DNA from: Fidelibacterota bacterium
GTDB taxonomy: Bacteria; Fidelibacterota; Marinisomatia; Marinisomatales; TCS55
NCBI GenBank assembly: GCA_022561485.1
Contig: JADFRD010000008.1
Location: 1 to 52,575 of the forward strand
DNA: 52,575 nucleotides
Direction: 5' to 3'
This document shows, piece after piece, positions 43,838 to 51,597 of this stretch (position 1 is its first letter; each line of letters starts with the position of its first letter). A model generated the notes under the pieces. The model did not search any database. It was not told the DNA's origin and saw nothing but the letters and a program-made list of their open reading frames with translations. Both the position numbers and the translations under genes were made by a program.

Positions 43838-44779
43838 ATGAAAACAGGTTTATCCTATCGTCTTAAAACCAAAGCTCTGAAGTTCGGTTTCCAAAAAGTT
43901 GGCATCACACAGGCAGTTCCGACTCCAAAAGAAAAAGCAAATCTGAAAATATGGTTAGCTCAAGGACACCACGGTACAATGGAATGGATCGAAAAACGAA
44001 AGGAAAAAAGAGGGGATATTTTTAATTATTTCCCCAACGCAAAATCGATCATTTCTGTGGGGATGAATTATTTCTCTGGTTACAAACAAGAAAATATACA
44101 GTCTGATTATAAATTCAGCAACTACGCTTGGGGAGATGATTATCACGATATATTGAAGTCGGGTTTATATAAATTATTGGGTTGGTTAAAAGACAAGGAT
44201 CCCGATGTAAAAGGTTTTGTTTGTGTAGATACTTCACCGATCATGGATAAAGTATGGGCACAGAGAGCTGGTTTGGGGTGGCAGGGTAAACATACAAATC
44301 TAATCACCCGAGATTATGGTAGCTGGCTTTTTCTGGGTGAATTGATTTTAGATATTACGCTTGATTATGATAAACCTTTTGCAGATGATCTTTGCGGTTC
44401 CTGTACTGCGTGCATTGATGTTTGTCCAACCAAGGCTCTTGGGGAATATGAGATATATGCCGAGAAATGTATTTCATATCTCACCATCGAACATCGCGGT
44501 CAACTCCCAGATGTCAGATCAGAATTGTATAATTGGATCTATGGGTGTGATATCTGCCAGGAAATATGTCCCTGGAATCAGAAATTTTCACGAAAAACAG
44601 ATAAGAAATATTTTCATCCTAGAGAGGAAATTATCACTTGGACCGATGAAAATTGGCAAGCTTTAGATGAAGAAGGATTTCGTAAATTATTTAAAGGATC
44701 TGCAGTAAAAAGAACGAAATTTTCAGGTCTATCAAGAAATATTAAACTAAATGAGGGTTTTACAAAACCTGATGTGTGA
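43838..44779 (+). CDS. queG: Epoxyqueuosine reductase
   Basis: Cobalamin- and 4Fe-4S-dependent enzyme for the last step of queuosine tRNA modification. The two cluster motifs are complete: C186-C189-C192 with C196 (CGSCTACIDVCP), and C237-C240-C244 (CDICQEICPW). The catalytic Asp is probably D131 (CVDTSPIMDK), and AQRAGLGWQGKH follows. The length (313 aa) is typical. The last eight residues and the stop codon come from the MITE inserted after codon 305 (NIKLN | EGFTKPDV). The change lies past the conserved core, so activity should be kept. Confidence 0.95.
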   Translation: MKTGLSYRLKTKALKFGFQKVGITQAVPTPKEKANLKIWLAQGHHGTMEWIEKRKEKRGDIFNYFPNAKSIISVGMNYFSGYKQENIQSDYKFSNYAWGDDYHDILKSGLYKLLGWLKDKDPDVKGFVCVDTSPIMDKVWAQRAGLGWQGKHTNLITRDYGSWLFLGELILDITLDYDKPFADDLCGSCTACIDVCPTKALGEYEIYAEKCISYLTIEHRGQLPDVRSELYNWIYGCDICQEICPWNQKFSRKTDKKYFHPREEIITWTDENWQALDEEGFRKLFKGSAVKRTKFSGLSRNIKLNEGFTKPDV

Positions 44780-44954
44780 AGAAAAAAGAGGTAAAATTTG
44801 TCTGCTTAAGGCGGTAAACGAAGTTAATAGTGGGACTATGGACGAGTTTTCCCCCGCCTGCCACCTTAAAAATACTAATAAAGGGGCGGGCAGGAACGAA
44901 AATCAAGCGAATTTTAAACTTTTTAATTTGTGCAATAGGTTTTGCAAAGCCTTC
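44753..44954 (+). mobile_element. MITE copy 2 (202 bp) with nested hairpin
   Basis: Same element as 615-774 in the opposite orientation. The left end is GAGGGTTTTACAAAACC and the right end reads inward GAAGGCTTTGCAAAACC. It is flanked by the 5-bp target duplication TAAAT (44748-44752 and 44955-44959). It is longer than copy 1 only because of a 44-bp insertion at about 44851-44894. Its end substitutions relative to copy 1 suggest an older or degenerating copy. It overlaps the end of queG and stops 10 nt before the elbB ribosome site. Confidence 0.87.
44853..44894. repeat. 42-bp GC-rich hairpin element, copy B (nested in MITE)
   Basis: Starts CCCGCCTGCC and ends GGCGGGCAGG with a 22-nt AT-rich centre, like 22394-22435. 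In MITE copy 1 the flanking sequences GTTTTC and AACGAAAA are nearly adjacent (one extra T lies between them), so this hairpin was inserted into the MITE as a separate event. Confidence 0.75.
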
Positions 44955-44976
44955 TAAATACATAAAAGGAGGCAAC

Positions 44977-45633
44977 ATGCCGAGAATAGGAGTTGTTCTG
45001 TCAGGATGCGGGGTCAATGATGGAGCAGAAATTCACGAATCTGTCATCACAATGCTGGAATTGGACAAAGCCGGTGCCGAGATGATTCTTATGGCGCCAA
45101 ATATTGACCAGCTCCATGTTATCAATCATTATACCGGTCAGGAAATGGATGAATATAGAAATGTGCTTGTAGAGTCAGCAAGAATCGCCCGGGGAAATAT
45201 TAAAGATATGGCTGAAGTATCATCTGGCGATGTGGATGCGTTGATTTTCCCCGGTGGATTCGGTGTCGCAAAAAATCTAAGTGATTATGCCATGACTGGA
45301 GCCAATTGTTCTATAAACCCAGATGTACTGCGGCTGACCAAGGAAGTTCATCAAGATTGTAAACCCATTGGTGTTATTTGCATTGCGCCGGCTATGATGG
45401 CCAAAATACTTGGCGAAGATACAGAAATGACCATTGGTTTTGACGAACAAACAGCAAATGATATCGATGACATGGGGGCAAAACACATAACATGTCCGGT
45501 TAAAGACATTGTTATTGATACAGAAAAGAAAGTGGTTTCAACCCCCGCATATATGGAAGCCAAAAGCATCAAAGAAGCTGCCGAAGGAATCTCAAAATTG
45601 GTTGCTGAAGTATTGAAAATGGTGGCTGGTTGA
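44977..45633 (+). CDS. elbB: ElbB-family DJ-1/PfpI-like protein
   Basis: A 218-aa protein of the ES1/ElbB branch of the DJ-1/PfpI superfamily. Features are RIGVVLSGCGVNDGAEIHE at the N-terminus (residues 3-21), ALIFPGGFGVAKNLSDYA (about 88-105), and the nucleophile-elbow Cys in GVICIAPAMM. E. coli ElbB has weak glyoxalase activity and its true role is unknown. The frame is open from 44830, but that part lies inside the MITE. AAAGGAGG sits 4 nt before the ATG at 44977, which decides the start. The Rieske gene overlaps its stop. Confidence 0.92.
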   Translation: MPRIGVVLSGCGVNDGAEIHESVITMLELDKAGAEMILMAPNIDQLHVINHYTGQEMDEYRNVLVESARIARGNIKDMAEVSSGDVDALIFPGGFGVAKNLSDYAMTGANCSINPDVLRLTKEVHQDCKPIGVICIAPAMMAKILGEDTEMTIGFDEQTANDIDDMGAKHITCPVKDIVIDTEKKVVSTPAYMEAKSIKEAAEGISKLVAEVLKMVAG

Positions 45634-45926
45634 TTAGAGTATGTCATGTAGATGACCTCCCTGAAAGATCATCCAAAATCGTCATGGTCCAAGATACACC
45701 TGTGGCGGTAATCAACGCAGGAGGGAATATTTTTGCCTGGGATAATCGCTGTCCCCATCGGGGAGCATCCTTAGGAGATGGTCATATAACGGATACCACC
45801 GTACAGTGCAAATTTCATTTATGGGAATTTGATATTAAAAGGGAGTGTGCTGTGGCAAATGATGCAATAAAAATAAAATCGTTCCCTGTGGAAATAATTG
45901 AAGGGGAAATTTTTGTAAAAATCTAA
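45630..45926 (+). CDS. Rieske [2Fe-2S] ferredoxin-like protein
   Basis: A 98-aa single-domain Rieske protein. Both cluster-binding motifs are present: CPHRGASLG (Cys and His, about residues 41-49) and CKFHLWEFD (Cys and His, about 60-68). There is no signal peptide or membrane anchor, so it is a soluble electron carrier like the small ferredoxins of dioxygenase or NirD systems. The start is TTG in a TTGA overlap with the elbB stop. It ends 4 bp inside the convergent gene. The partner enzyme is not in the window. Confidence 0.88.
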   Translation: MIRVCHVDDLPERSSKIVMVQDTPVAVINAGGNIFAWDNRCPHRGASLGDGHITDTTVQCKFHLWEFDIKRECAVANDAIKIKSFPVEIIEGEIFVKI

Positions 45927-46804
45927 TGGGATATTTTTAAATCAATCGACCCCAACCCAACGGACATATCCAGTTTGATCGTTGGCCGGTTATAGTCCCA
46001 ATCTTTTGTAACATATTTATTTCCTTTTTTAATCAGATTATCCACATCAACGGATGAAAGAAAATGATCATGGATCCGGGCAGAAATATTAACATTATCC
46101 GGCAATATTAATTCAATGGAACCCAGTCCAACTTCAACTTCAATATCCATGTCGTGATTAATTATCCCAGAAAAATCAATGTCGGCGGAACCAAATCCCA
46201 CTTTAATATTAACAACCTTTGCTCGCAAATGACTGAGACCGATTCCTTCAAATTCACCCATCCCGGCTTCAATATTTATTTCTTTACAAACAATAGAATT
46301 TTGTGATTTAATATTGAGAGTTGTTTTTCCCATTCCGCACTCAATATCCAGACTTTGAATTTGTAGTCCAGACAAGTCTATTTCAGTCTTACCCAAGCTA
46401 AATTCCAATTCCAACTCAATCGGTACGGATAAAGGGAGTTTATATTCACTTTTATTATGAAAATGATCGTGCCCCCAATTAAATGAAAATTCATGATCAT
46501 GATCGATGGCATTTGTTCTGATTTCTATAAATCCGGTTTTCCCAAAGACAGTGTAATCTACTATAGGAGAGTCAAAATAATGTGGGGTGTATTCTGCAAA
46601 GCCATCAAATTCATGGGGATTATTACTATTCGGTTTAAGAATTAATTCTCCCATTTTATAATCGATTTTGAATTCCAGTTTCTCAATACCTTTGATGGAA
46701 TAATGAAAATGATCACGAATAATGAAATTATCATCATCGTGTTGCAAACCTTTTCCAAATAATGGAATAATAGTAATGAGTAAATATATAAGTGTGTTTT
46801 TCAT
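45923..46804 (-). CDS. Exported toast-rack/LiaF-like beta-repeat protein
   Basis: A 293-aa protein with a signal peptide (MKNTLIYLLITIIPLFGKG). Residues about 120-285 consist of repeated beta units with a Gly-rich turn and a short hydrophobic strand: FSLGKTEIDLSG, CGMGKTTLNIKS, AGMGEFEGIG, VGFGSADIDFSG, VGLGSIELILP and VGLGSIDLKIS. This resembles the toast-rack (DUF2154) fold near LiaF/VraT-like envelope-stress proteins. I start at 46804, one base after the previous stop. The N-terminal part is His/Asp-rich (HDHEFSFNWGHDHFHN) and could bind metal. It is the last gene of the sigma-factor operon. Confidence 0.65.
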   Translation of the reverse strand: MKNTLIYLLITIIPLFGKGLQHDDDNFIIRDHFHYSIKGIEKLEFKIDYKMGELILKPNSNNPHEFDGFAEYTPHYFDSPIVDYTVFGKTGFIEIRTNAIDHDHEFSFNWGHDHFHNKSEYKLPLSVPIELELEFSLGKTEIDLSGLQIQSLDIECGMGKTTLNIKSQNSIVCKEINIEAGMGEFEGIGLSHLRAKVVNIKVGFGSADIDFSGIINHDMDIEVEVGLGSIELILPDNVNISARIHDHFLSSVDVDNLIKKGNKYVTKDWDYNRPTIKLDMSVGLGSIDLKISH

Positions 46805-46805
46805 G

Positions 46806-48296
46806 TCAAAAATTGTAGTCAAGTCTTATGGTTGTTTCTAAGTAATCCCTGCCATTCAGCGGTTTGGCAATATTCACTGACCAATTCAAATCGTCTTTAT
46901 CGCCACTGCCGATACCCACACCTGCTGATGAAATTCCAAAATCAAGAATATTCTGTTTAGTAAAACTAAATGTATCGTCATTCCAGGCATAACCTCCATC
47001 AACAAATAGCTTCAGAAAAAACCATGCATCTGTAAATTCATCGGTAAAGACAATTTCACCGTTGGCCTGAACCATCTGATCACCAGTCTGATATTTGAAT
47101 GGAAATGCACTGACAGATCCAAGTCCGCCGACACCGAATTTGCGGAATTCATGAAGTTTACCATCGGAAGTTCCAGCAATGAATTGCGAACGAAAAACGA
47201 GTCCATAGGACATTTCCCAGTTCAGTTTGAGAAAACCAAAAACTCGTTTACGCAATTCCTCTGAATTCATTGTGTAAATATTTGAACCATCATCTGATTT
47301 CTGGTATGCCTCGCCTTCGACGAATAATGCCATGCCGGTGGCAATAGGTGAATAATTTCTGGTTTGAAATGCAACTGTACCCTGCCAATACCCAATTGTT
47401 TCCTGTGGTTCAGTATATGGATTGGATCTCAAAGGGCGTTCTTTTTCAAACAGGCTCCAGAGATTAGATGTTACTGCGATGGAATCCTGTTTAACTGACG
47501 CCATCAACAATTTCAGTTTTACTCTGTATAGATCAAGACCGATTCCAGCGGACCAGCCTTCTTCATTCCAACGGTCGTAAAAATCCTGACGACCTAAAAG
47601 TCCGGCTACTGTATTTTCAGTTTCAGACAGGCGATAAAAATCATCTGTTCTGCTTTCTTTAAACGCACTGCCAAAAAAGACGAGATTTTTGTTGGAGAAA
47701 AATGATTTTTCCAGAGTTAACCGTCCGGCAGGCTCATGGGGACCAAACCTGTAACCAATAGAAAAACTTAGGCGAAATGATGATTTTCCATCTCCATCCC
47801 ATTGAGAATTGAGAGGTGTAAATAATAAACCTTCGTTACGGTTATAGATGAAAAAATCTGTTTCGGGGTGGATCCAGCTTTCAGAGGCGCGCATTGATCT
47901 TTCTTTAATTCTGAATTCATAACCGCCATTTATACTTTCAGCAGGTTCCATTTCCCTGTAAACCAATCCTTCCTTCATGTTTGTTTCAATGATTTTACCA
48001 TGGATCACCGCATTTTCATCTTTTTGTACAGATCCGCCTATGGCCACGATTGTTCCATTCACTACAGATGTTGGTCCCAATGTAACATCTCCACCCACAA
48101 CAGTAATTTTTCCATCCACGGTTCCATAAACATACAAATCACCACCAATCACACGAATATTATCGCTGTTGATTTCACCGGCTTCGATTGTATAGTCATT
48201 AAAAAACTTGGTTACATCTGTGATAATATTTTGTGAAATATCGGTTTGGGACCATAGTAGAACCATATTTAATACCAAGACTAATACATATTTCAA
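46806..48296 (-). CDS. Bactofilin-like repeat fused to outer-membrane beta-barrel
   Basis: A 496-aa protein beginning with a signal peptide (YVLVLVLNMVLLWSQ). Residues about 35-100 are a polymer-forming (bactofilin-type) beta-solenoid: VIGGDLYVYGTVDGKITVVGG, then DVTLGPTSVVNGTIVAIGGSV. From about 170 the sequence has alternating beta strands, ends in LDYNF (terminal Phe), and contains GGLGSVSAFPFKY, like the Omp85/surface-antigen barrel motif. The frame is open to 48383. I choose the TTG at 48296, one base after the DUF4097 stop, with GAGGAAGA upstream. I know of no characterised protein with this combination. Confidence 0.62.
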   Translation of the reverse strand: MKYVLVLVLNMVLLWSQTDISQNIITDVTKFFNDYTIEAGEINSDNIRVIGGDLYVYGTVDGKITVVGGDVTLGPTSVVNGTIVAIGGSVQKDENAVIHGKIIETNMKEGLVYREMEPAESINGGYEFRIKERSMRASESWIHPETDFFIYNRNEGLLFTPLNSQWDGDGKSSFRLSFSIGYRFGPHEPAGRLTLEKSFFSNKNLVFFGSAFKESRTDDFYRLSETENTVAGLLGRQDFYDRWNEEGWSAGIGLDLYRVKLKLLMASVKQDSIAVTSNLWSLFEKERPLRSNPYTEPQETIGYWQGTVAFQTRNYSPIATGMALFVEGEAYQKSDDGSNIYTMNSEELRKRVFGFLKLNWEMSYGLVFRSQFIAGTSDGKLHEFRKFGVGGLGSVSAFPFKYQTGDQMVQANGEIVFTDEFTDAWFFLKLFVDGGYAWNDDTFSFTKQNILDFGISSAGVGIGSGDKDDLNWSVNIAKPLNGRDYLETTIRLDYNF

Positions 48297-48297
48297 T

Positions 48298-49542
48298 TTA
48301 ATCTTCCTCTTCAATGTTGATATCTCCATTCCTTGTTTGCAATTCAATCGTATAGGTACCATCGCCATTAACGAAATGTCCATAAATATTATTAAAATCA
48401 GTTGTGATTGAAATGGGGAAATCGCTTACAATTTCATAACTGGACTTATGTCCTGAAATTCGAGCGTTTATGGTGGATGGAAATTCCCGGGGAATGTTTA
48501 ATTTAATATTTCCATGACTTGTTATTAAGTCTATATCATGTCGGTCCAATTTGGTGTTCCAAATTTTGTAAATTTCAATTTCACCGCTTGATGTTTCAGC
48601 TTGAATACTGCCTGCAAGATCAAATCCCTTAATTGAACCAGCGCTGGTATATATTTCAACCTGTCCATTTACAGATTCCAAATCAATATCACCGCCGGAT
48701 GTTTTTCCATAAAAATTTCCATCAACATCTTCAACCTCAATGTCACCCCCGGATGTACGCAATTCAATATTCCCTCGAATATCTTCCGCATCAATGTCGC
48801 CGCCAGATGTAATGCCCACAATTTTTTGACCATTAATATAGGAAAATTCTATACTGCCGCCACTGGTTGAAACATTCACATTGCCTTCCACATGACGAAC
48901 GGTAATATCACCACCGCTGGTGGTTCCGGAAATCTGCCCATCTGTATATAATACTTCAATATCTCCTCCAGAAGTTGTGAGGCGAACATTCCCTTCGGAA
49001 TCACGTACTTCAATGTCGCCGCTAGACGTCTTCGCTTCGATTTTACCGCTGATTCCATTGAGCTTAATATCACCACCGCTTGTAATAACGTGCACAACTC
49101 CAAATATATTTGTTATCTTAATATCGCCGCCGGTGATCATTGTCTTAATATTGAAATGTACAGGTAGTGTAATTGAAAAATGGTAATAGACGTTTTTTCT
49201 ATGCCATGAATTGCCTCTGATCTCAATCATATTCCCATCGACAGATTTTTTTATTTCGGTAGGATTTTCTTCATAATATTTTTTTGCCTTATGCTCAGAG
49301 CGGGACCGTATCTTAATTTCTTCTTTAATGTTTACCTTATACGTTTCTTGTCCAATAATGGTGATATCACCAAAAATATCTTTTATGATCAATATTCGGT
49401 TTTCCTTACCATCTTCATCCATAGTGAATTCGTATGAATTGATACCTACGAAGGAATGATTTGAATTGGTGTCGAATGATTTAAAAATCTTTTGCGGGAA
49501 CAGAAGCGATGAAATTAAAATGAGGGTCAGGAAATTTTGCAT
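48298..49542 (-). CDS. DUF4097 exported beta-helix protein with 18-residue repeats
   Basis: A 414-aa protein with a signal peptide (FLTLILISSLLFPQ). Residues about 139-326 are ten consecutive repeats of 18 residues of the form GDIxVxxVxGNVxxxTSG. Repeat starts are G139, 157, 175, 193, 211, 229, 248, 266, 284, 302 and 320, with only one 19-residue step (229 to 248). This predicts a right-handed beta-helix. DUF4097 proteins are common, of unknown function, and often sit beside sigma/anti-sigma genes. Its start overlaps the anti-sigma stop by one base. Confidence 0.78.
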   Translation of the reverse strand: MQNFLTLILISSLLFPQKIFKSFDTNSNHSFVGINSYEFTMDEDGKENRILIIKDIFGDITIIGQETYKVNIKEEIKIRSRSEHKAKKYYEENPTEIKKSVDGNMIEIRGNSWHRKNVYYHFSITLPVHFNIKTMITGGDIKITNIFGVVHVITSGGDIKLNGISGKIEAKTSSGDIEVRDSEGNVRLTTSGGDIEVLYTDGQISGTTSGGDITVRHVEGNVNVSTSGGSIEFSYINGQKIVGITSGGDIDAEDIRGNIELRTSGGDIEVEDVDGNFYGKTSGGDIDLESVNGQVEIYTSAGSIKGFDLAGSIQAETSSGEIEIYKIWNTKLDRHDIDLITSHGNIKLNIPREFPSTINARISGHKSSYEIVSDFPISITTDFNNIYGHFVNGDGTYTIELQTRNGDINIEEED

Positions 49543-50516
49543 TACTTTACCTCAATCACATCAGGTTCAACAGATTCTCTGAATGATTGTAACATCATGG
49601 TGGCTTGAGCTTTGATATATTCATTCTCATCCATGACGCTAACGATTTGAAGCACGGGAAGTGATTTTTCCATAGGGTGATCAGAAATAATTTCCAGTGC
49701 ATGTTGACGGACTGCTTCATTTTCATCTTCAAGCAGGATTTTTATACAGGCATCGATGATTAATTCGGATGTTTCATAATTTTTAAGGATTTTAATTGAT
49801 CGCAAACGAACACCCGGATTTGTGTCCGTGAGCAAGGCTGAAACCAATACAGCTTGAGCTTCAATTTGTGGAGCTGAATCCTGAAGAAGTCGAACTGCCT
49901 TCAGACGCTTACCCGGGTTATCATCTTTTAGCAAAAGATAAAAAAGTAATTGCTGTATATTTTCATCATTTAATCTGCCGCTTATATCCATATCATTACC
50001 TGTTTCTAAAGCAAAATGAATACGTCCATCTCCATTTTGAGAATTGATGAGTTTGATACTTTTCAGATCTTGAGATTGCAGTAAGTCAGCAACATTGAAC
50101 GATTGTTGATTAAACTGGATAGTATTTTCAAATATTGGAACAGGAATCAATTTGCTAATAACAACAGCAATAACCATATAGGTTATGACTGCCCAGGCTG
50201 GTTGGGGAGCAGTTAGAAATCTTTTTAACCTTTCAAGAATATTGACTAAAAACGGCTTTTCATTTTTTTGTTTATTTAGTTGATCAATTCTGCCCCGTAA
50301 TAGCAGCCGTTGGCTCTGAAGTTCTTCATCGCTGGGTGTATAGGCAAATGCTTTACTTGATGCATTCAAAGTAGATTGATATTCATTGATCAATTTCTTC
50401 AATTCTTCATCGGTAGATAATATTTCTTTGAATGAAGTCAATTCCGATTCAGACAGTAAACCGGTTACGTATTCAAACGCCTGTTCTTTTAATTGATCAG
50501 AGATGTCTTTAGACAT
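49542..50516 (-). CDS. Membrane anti-sigma factor candidate with HEAT repeats
   Basis: A 324-aa protein. The helical N-terminus (about 1-100, EQAFEYVTGLLSESEL) resembles an anti-sigma domain, without the zinc HxxxCxxC motif. One transmembrane helix follows (about 106-128, PAWAVITYMVIAVVISKL). The part beyond the membrane ends in HEAT-like helical repeats (about 195-315), for example NPGKRLKAVRLLQDS, NPGVRLRSIKILKNY and NEAVRQHALEIISDH. The position directly after the ECF sigma gene, with an 8-nt overlap, supports the anti-sigma call. The periplasmic HEAT domain would be the sensor. No zinc motif is present, so binding must be tested. Confidence 0.68.
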   Translation of the reverse strand: MSKDISDQLKEQAFEYVTGLLSESELTSFKEILSTDEELKKLINEYQSTLNASSKAFAYTPSDEELQSQRLLLRGRIDQLNKQKNEKPFLVNILERLKRFLTAPQPAWAVITYMVIAVVISKLIPVPIFENTIQFNQQSFNVADLLQSQDLKSIKLINSQNGDGRIHFALETGNDMDISGRLNDENIQQLLFYLLLKDDNPGKRLKAVRLLQDSAPQIEAQAVLVSALLTDTNPGVRLRSIKILKNYETSELIIDACIKILLEDENEAVRQHALEIISDHPMEKSLPVLQIVSVMDENEYIKAQATMMLQSFRESVEPDVIEVK

Positions 50517-51057
50517 AGCGATACTCCTTTAATTGAATGCGCATTTTTTCCATGGCCCTGAATAAGTATTTTTTAACGGTTCCTTCGCTGATACCCATAA
50601 TGGCTGAAACATCTTTTATTTTCAAATCCTGTAAATATTTGAGGATAAAGGCAGTGCGCTGTTTTTCCGGGAGTTCATTTGTAGCCGCTTTAATCGCACG
50701 ATTGATTTCGCCGCGTTTGTTTGTAGATACGGGTTCGGGTATATTTTCGATTGGATCATAATTTTCTATGGGTTCCTGTGTACGCATCCGAGACATTTTT
50801 CGTTTCATATTCAACGCTGTATTCACTGTAATTCGATAAAGCCACGTATAAAATGAACTTTCAAAACGAAAGGAACGGATGTTGTTATATGCTTTAACAA
50901 ATGCATCCTGATAAAGATCTTCCGCATCTTGTTTATTTTTCATTAGTTGATAAGCTAATACCATAATTTTCTCATCATGTAGTGCCACAAGTTGGTGAAA
51001 TGAATGGCTATCACCATTTTGAGCATCCTTGATTAATTGTTTTATTTTGTCCGTCAC
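50509..51057 (-). CDS. ECF-type RNA polymerase sigma factor
   Basis: A 182-aa alternative sigma factor with only regions 2 and 4. Region 2 (about 15-85) has DAEDLYQDAFVKAYNNI and SFYTWLYRITVNTALN. Region 4 (about 125-175) has LPEKQRTAFILKYLQDL, then the helix-turn-helix IKDVSAIMGISEGTVKKYLFRA. It starts with GTG at 51057. It is the first gene of the operon, so it probably autoregulates it, with the next gene restraining it. The 249 bp upstream are AT-rich; a TTGACA hexamer is visible on the minus strand about 50 nt before the start, but no matching -10. Confidence 0.92.
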   Translation of the reverse strand: MTDKIKQLIKDAQNGDSHSFHQLVALHDEKIMVLAYQLMKNKQDAEDLYQDAFVKAYNNIRSFRFESSFYTWLYRITVNTALNMKRKMSRMRTQEPIENYDPIENIPEPVSTNKRGEINRAIKAATNELPEKQRTAFILKYLQDLKIKDVSAIMGISEGTVKKYLFRAMEKMRIQLKEYRYV

Positions 51058-51306
51058 CGTTTTGAAAACTCACACGTCTTATGACACATGTCTTTATGAT
51101 ATGGTTGTCAACAAATTACATGAAAAAAATATTCCAATGGAATACGGGTTTAATCTAGGCAATACCCAATTTTTGATTGAATGAACTTTCCAAACTTTGT
51201 GAGAATGTAAATAAGACGGATTGTTTTTTAGAATGAATTTTCAATATAAATTCCAGTTGTTTAATGATAATAACCAGTAATAACTCAATGAAAGAAAAAT
51301 AATATT

Positions 51307-51597
51307 ATGTCACGTTCAGAAATAATACGGGAATTAAAGAAATTCAAGGAAGAGAATGCCGAGGAATACGGAATTTTAGCTCTAGGTATTTTCGGATCGG
51401 TTGCTAAAGATGAAGCCAAAAAGAACAGTGATGTAGATGTTGTTGTTAAAATAAAAAAACAGGATTTGTTCAAACTGATAGGTATAAAACAAGACCTTGA
51501 AGAAATTTTCAATGTTCCTGTAGATGTTATCAGCTACCGCGAAAAAATGAACTCATTTCTGAAAAAAAGAATAGAAAAAGAAGCAATTTATGTATGA
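51307..51597 (+). CDS. MNT-domain nucleotidyltransferase antitoxin (MntA-like)
   Basis: A 96-aa minimal nucleotidyltransferase. The signature GSX10DXD is exact: GSVAKDEAKKNSDVD (about residues 31-45). In characterised MntA/HepT pairs the MNT protein AMPylates the HEPN toxin to inactivate it. This copy appears intact. It overlaps the following HEPN frame by 8 nt, as in functional pairs, but that partner is broken. Confidence 0.9.
   Translation: MSRSEIIRELKKFKEENAEEYGILALGIFGSVAKDEAKKNSDVDVVVKIKKQDLFKLIGIKQDLEEIFNVPVDVISYREKMNSFLKKRIEKEAIYV

Noticed and set aside
44830-44976. N-terminal extension of elbB
   Set aside because: The extension is MITE and nested-hairpin sequence, and a strong AAAGGAGG precedes the ATG at 44977.
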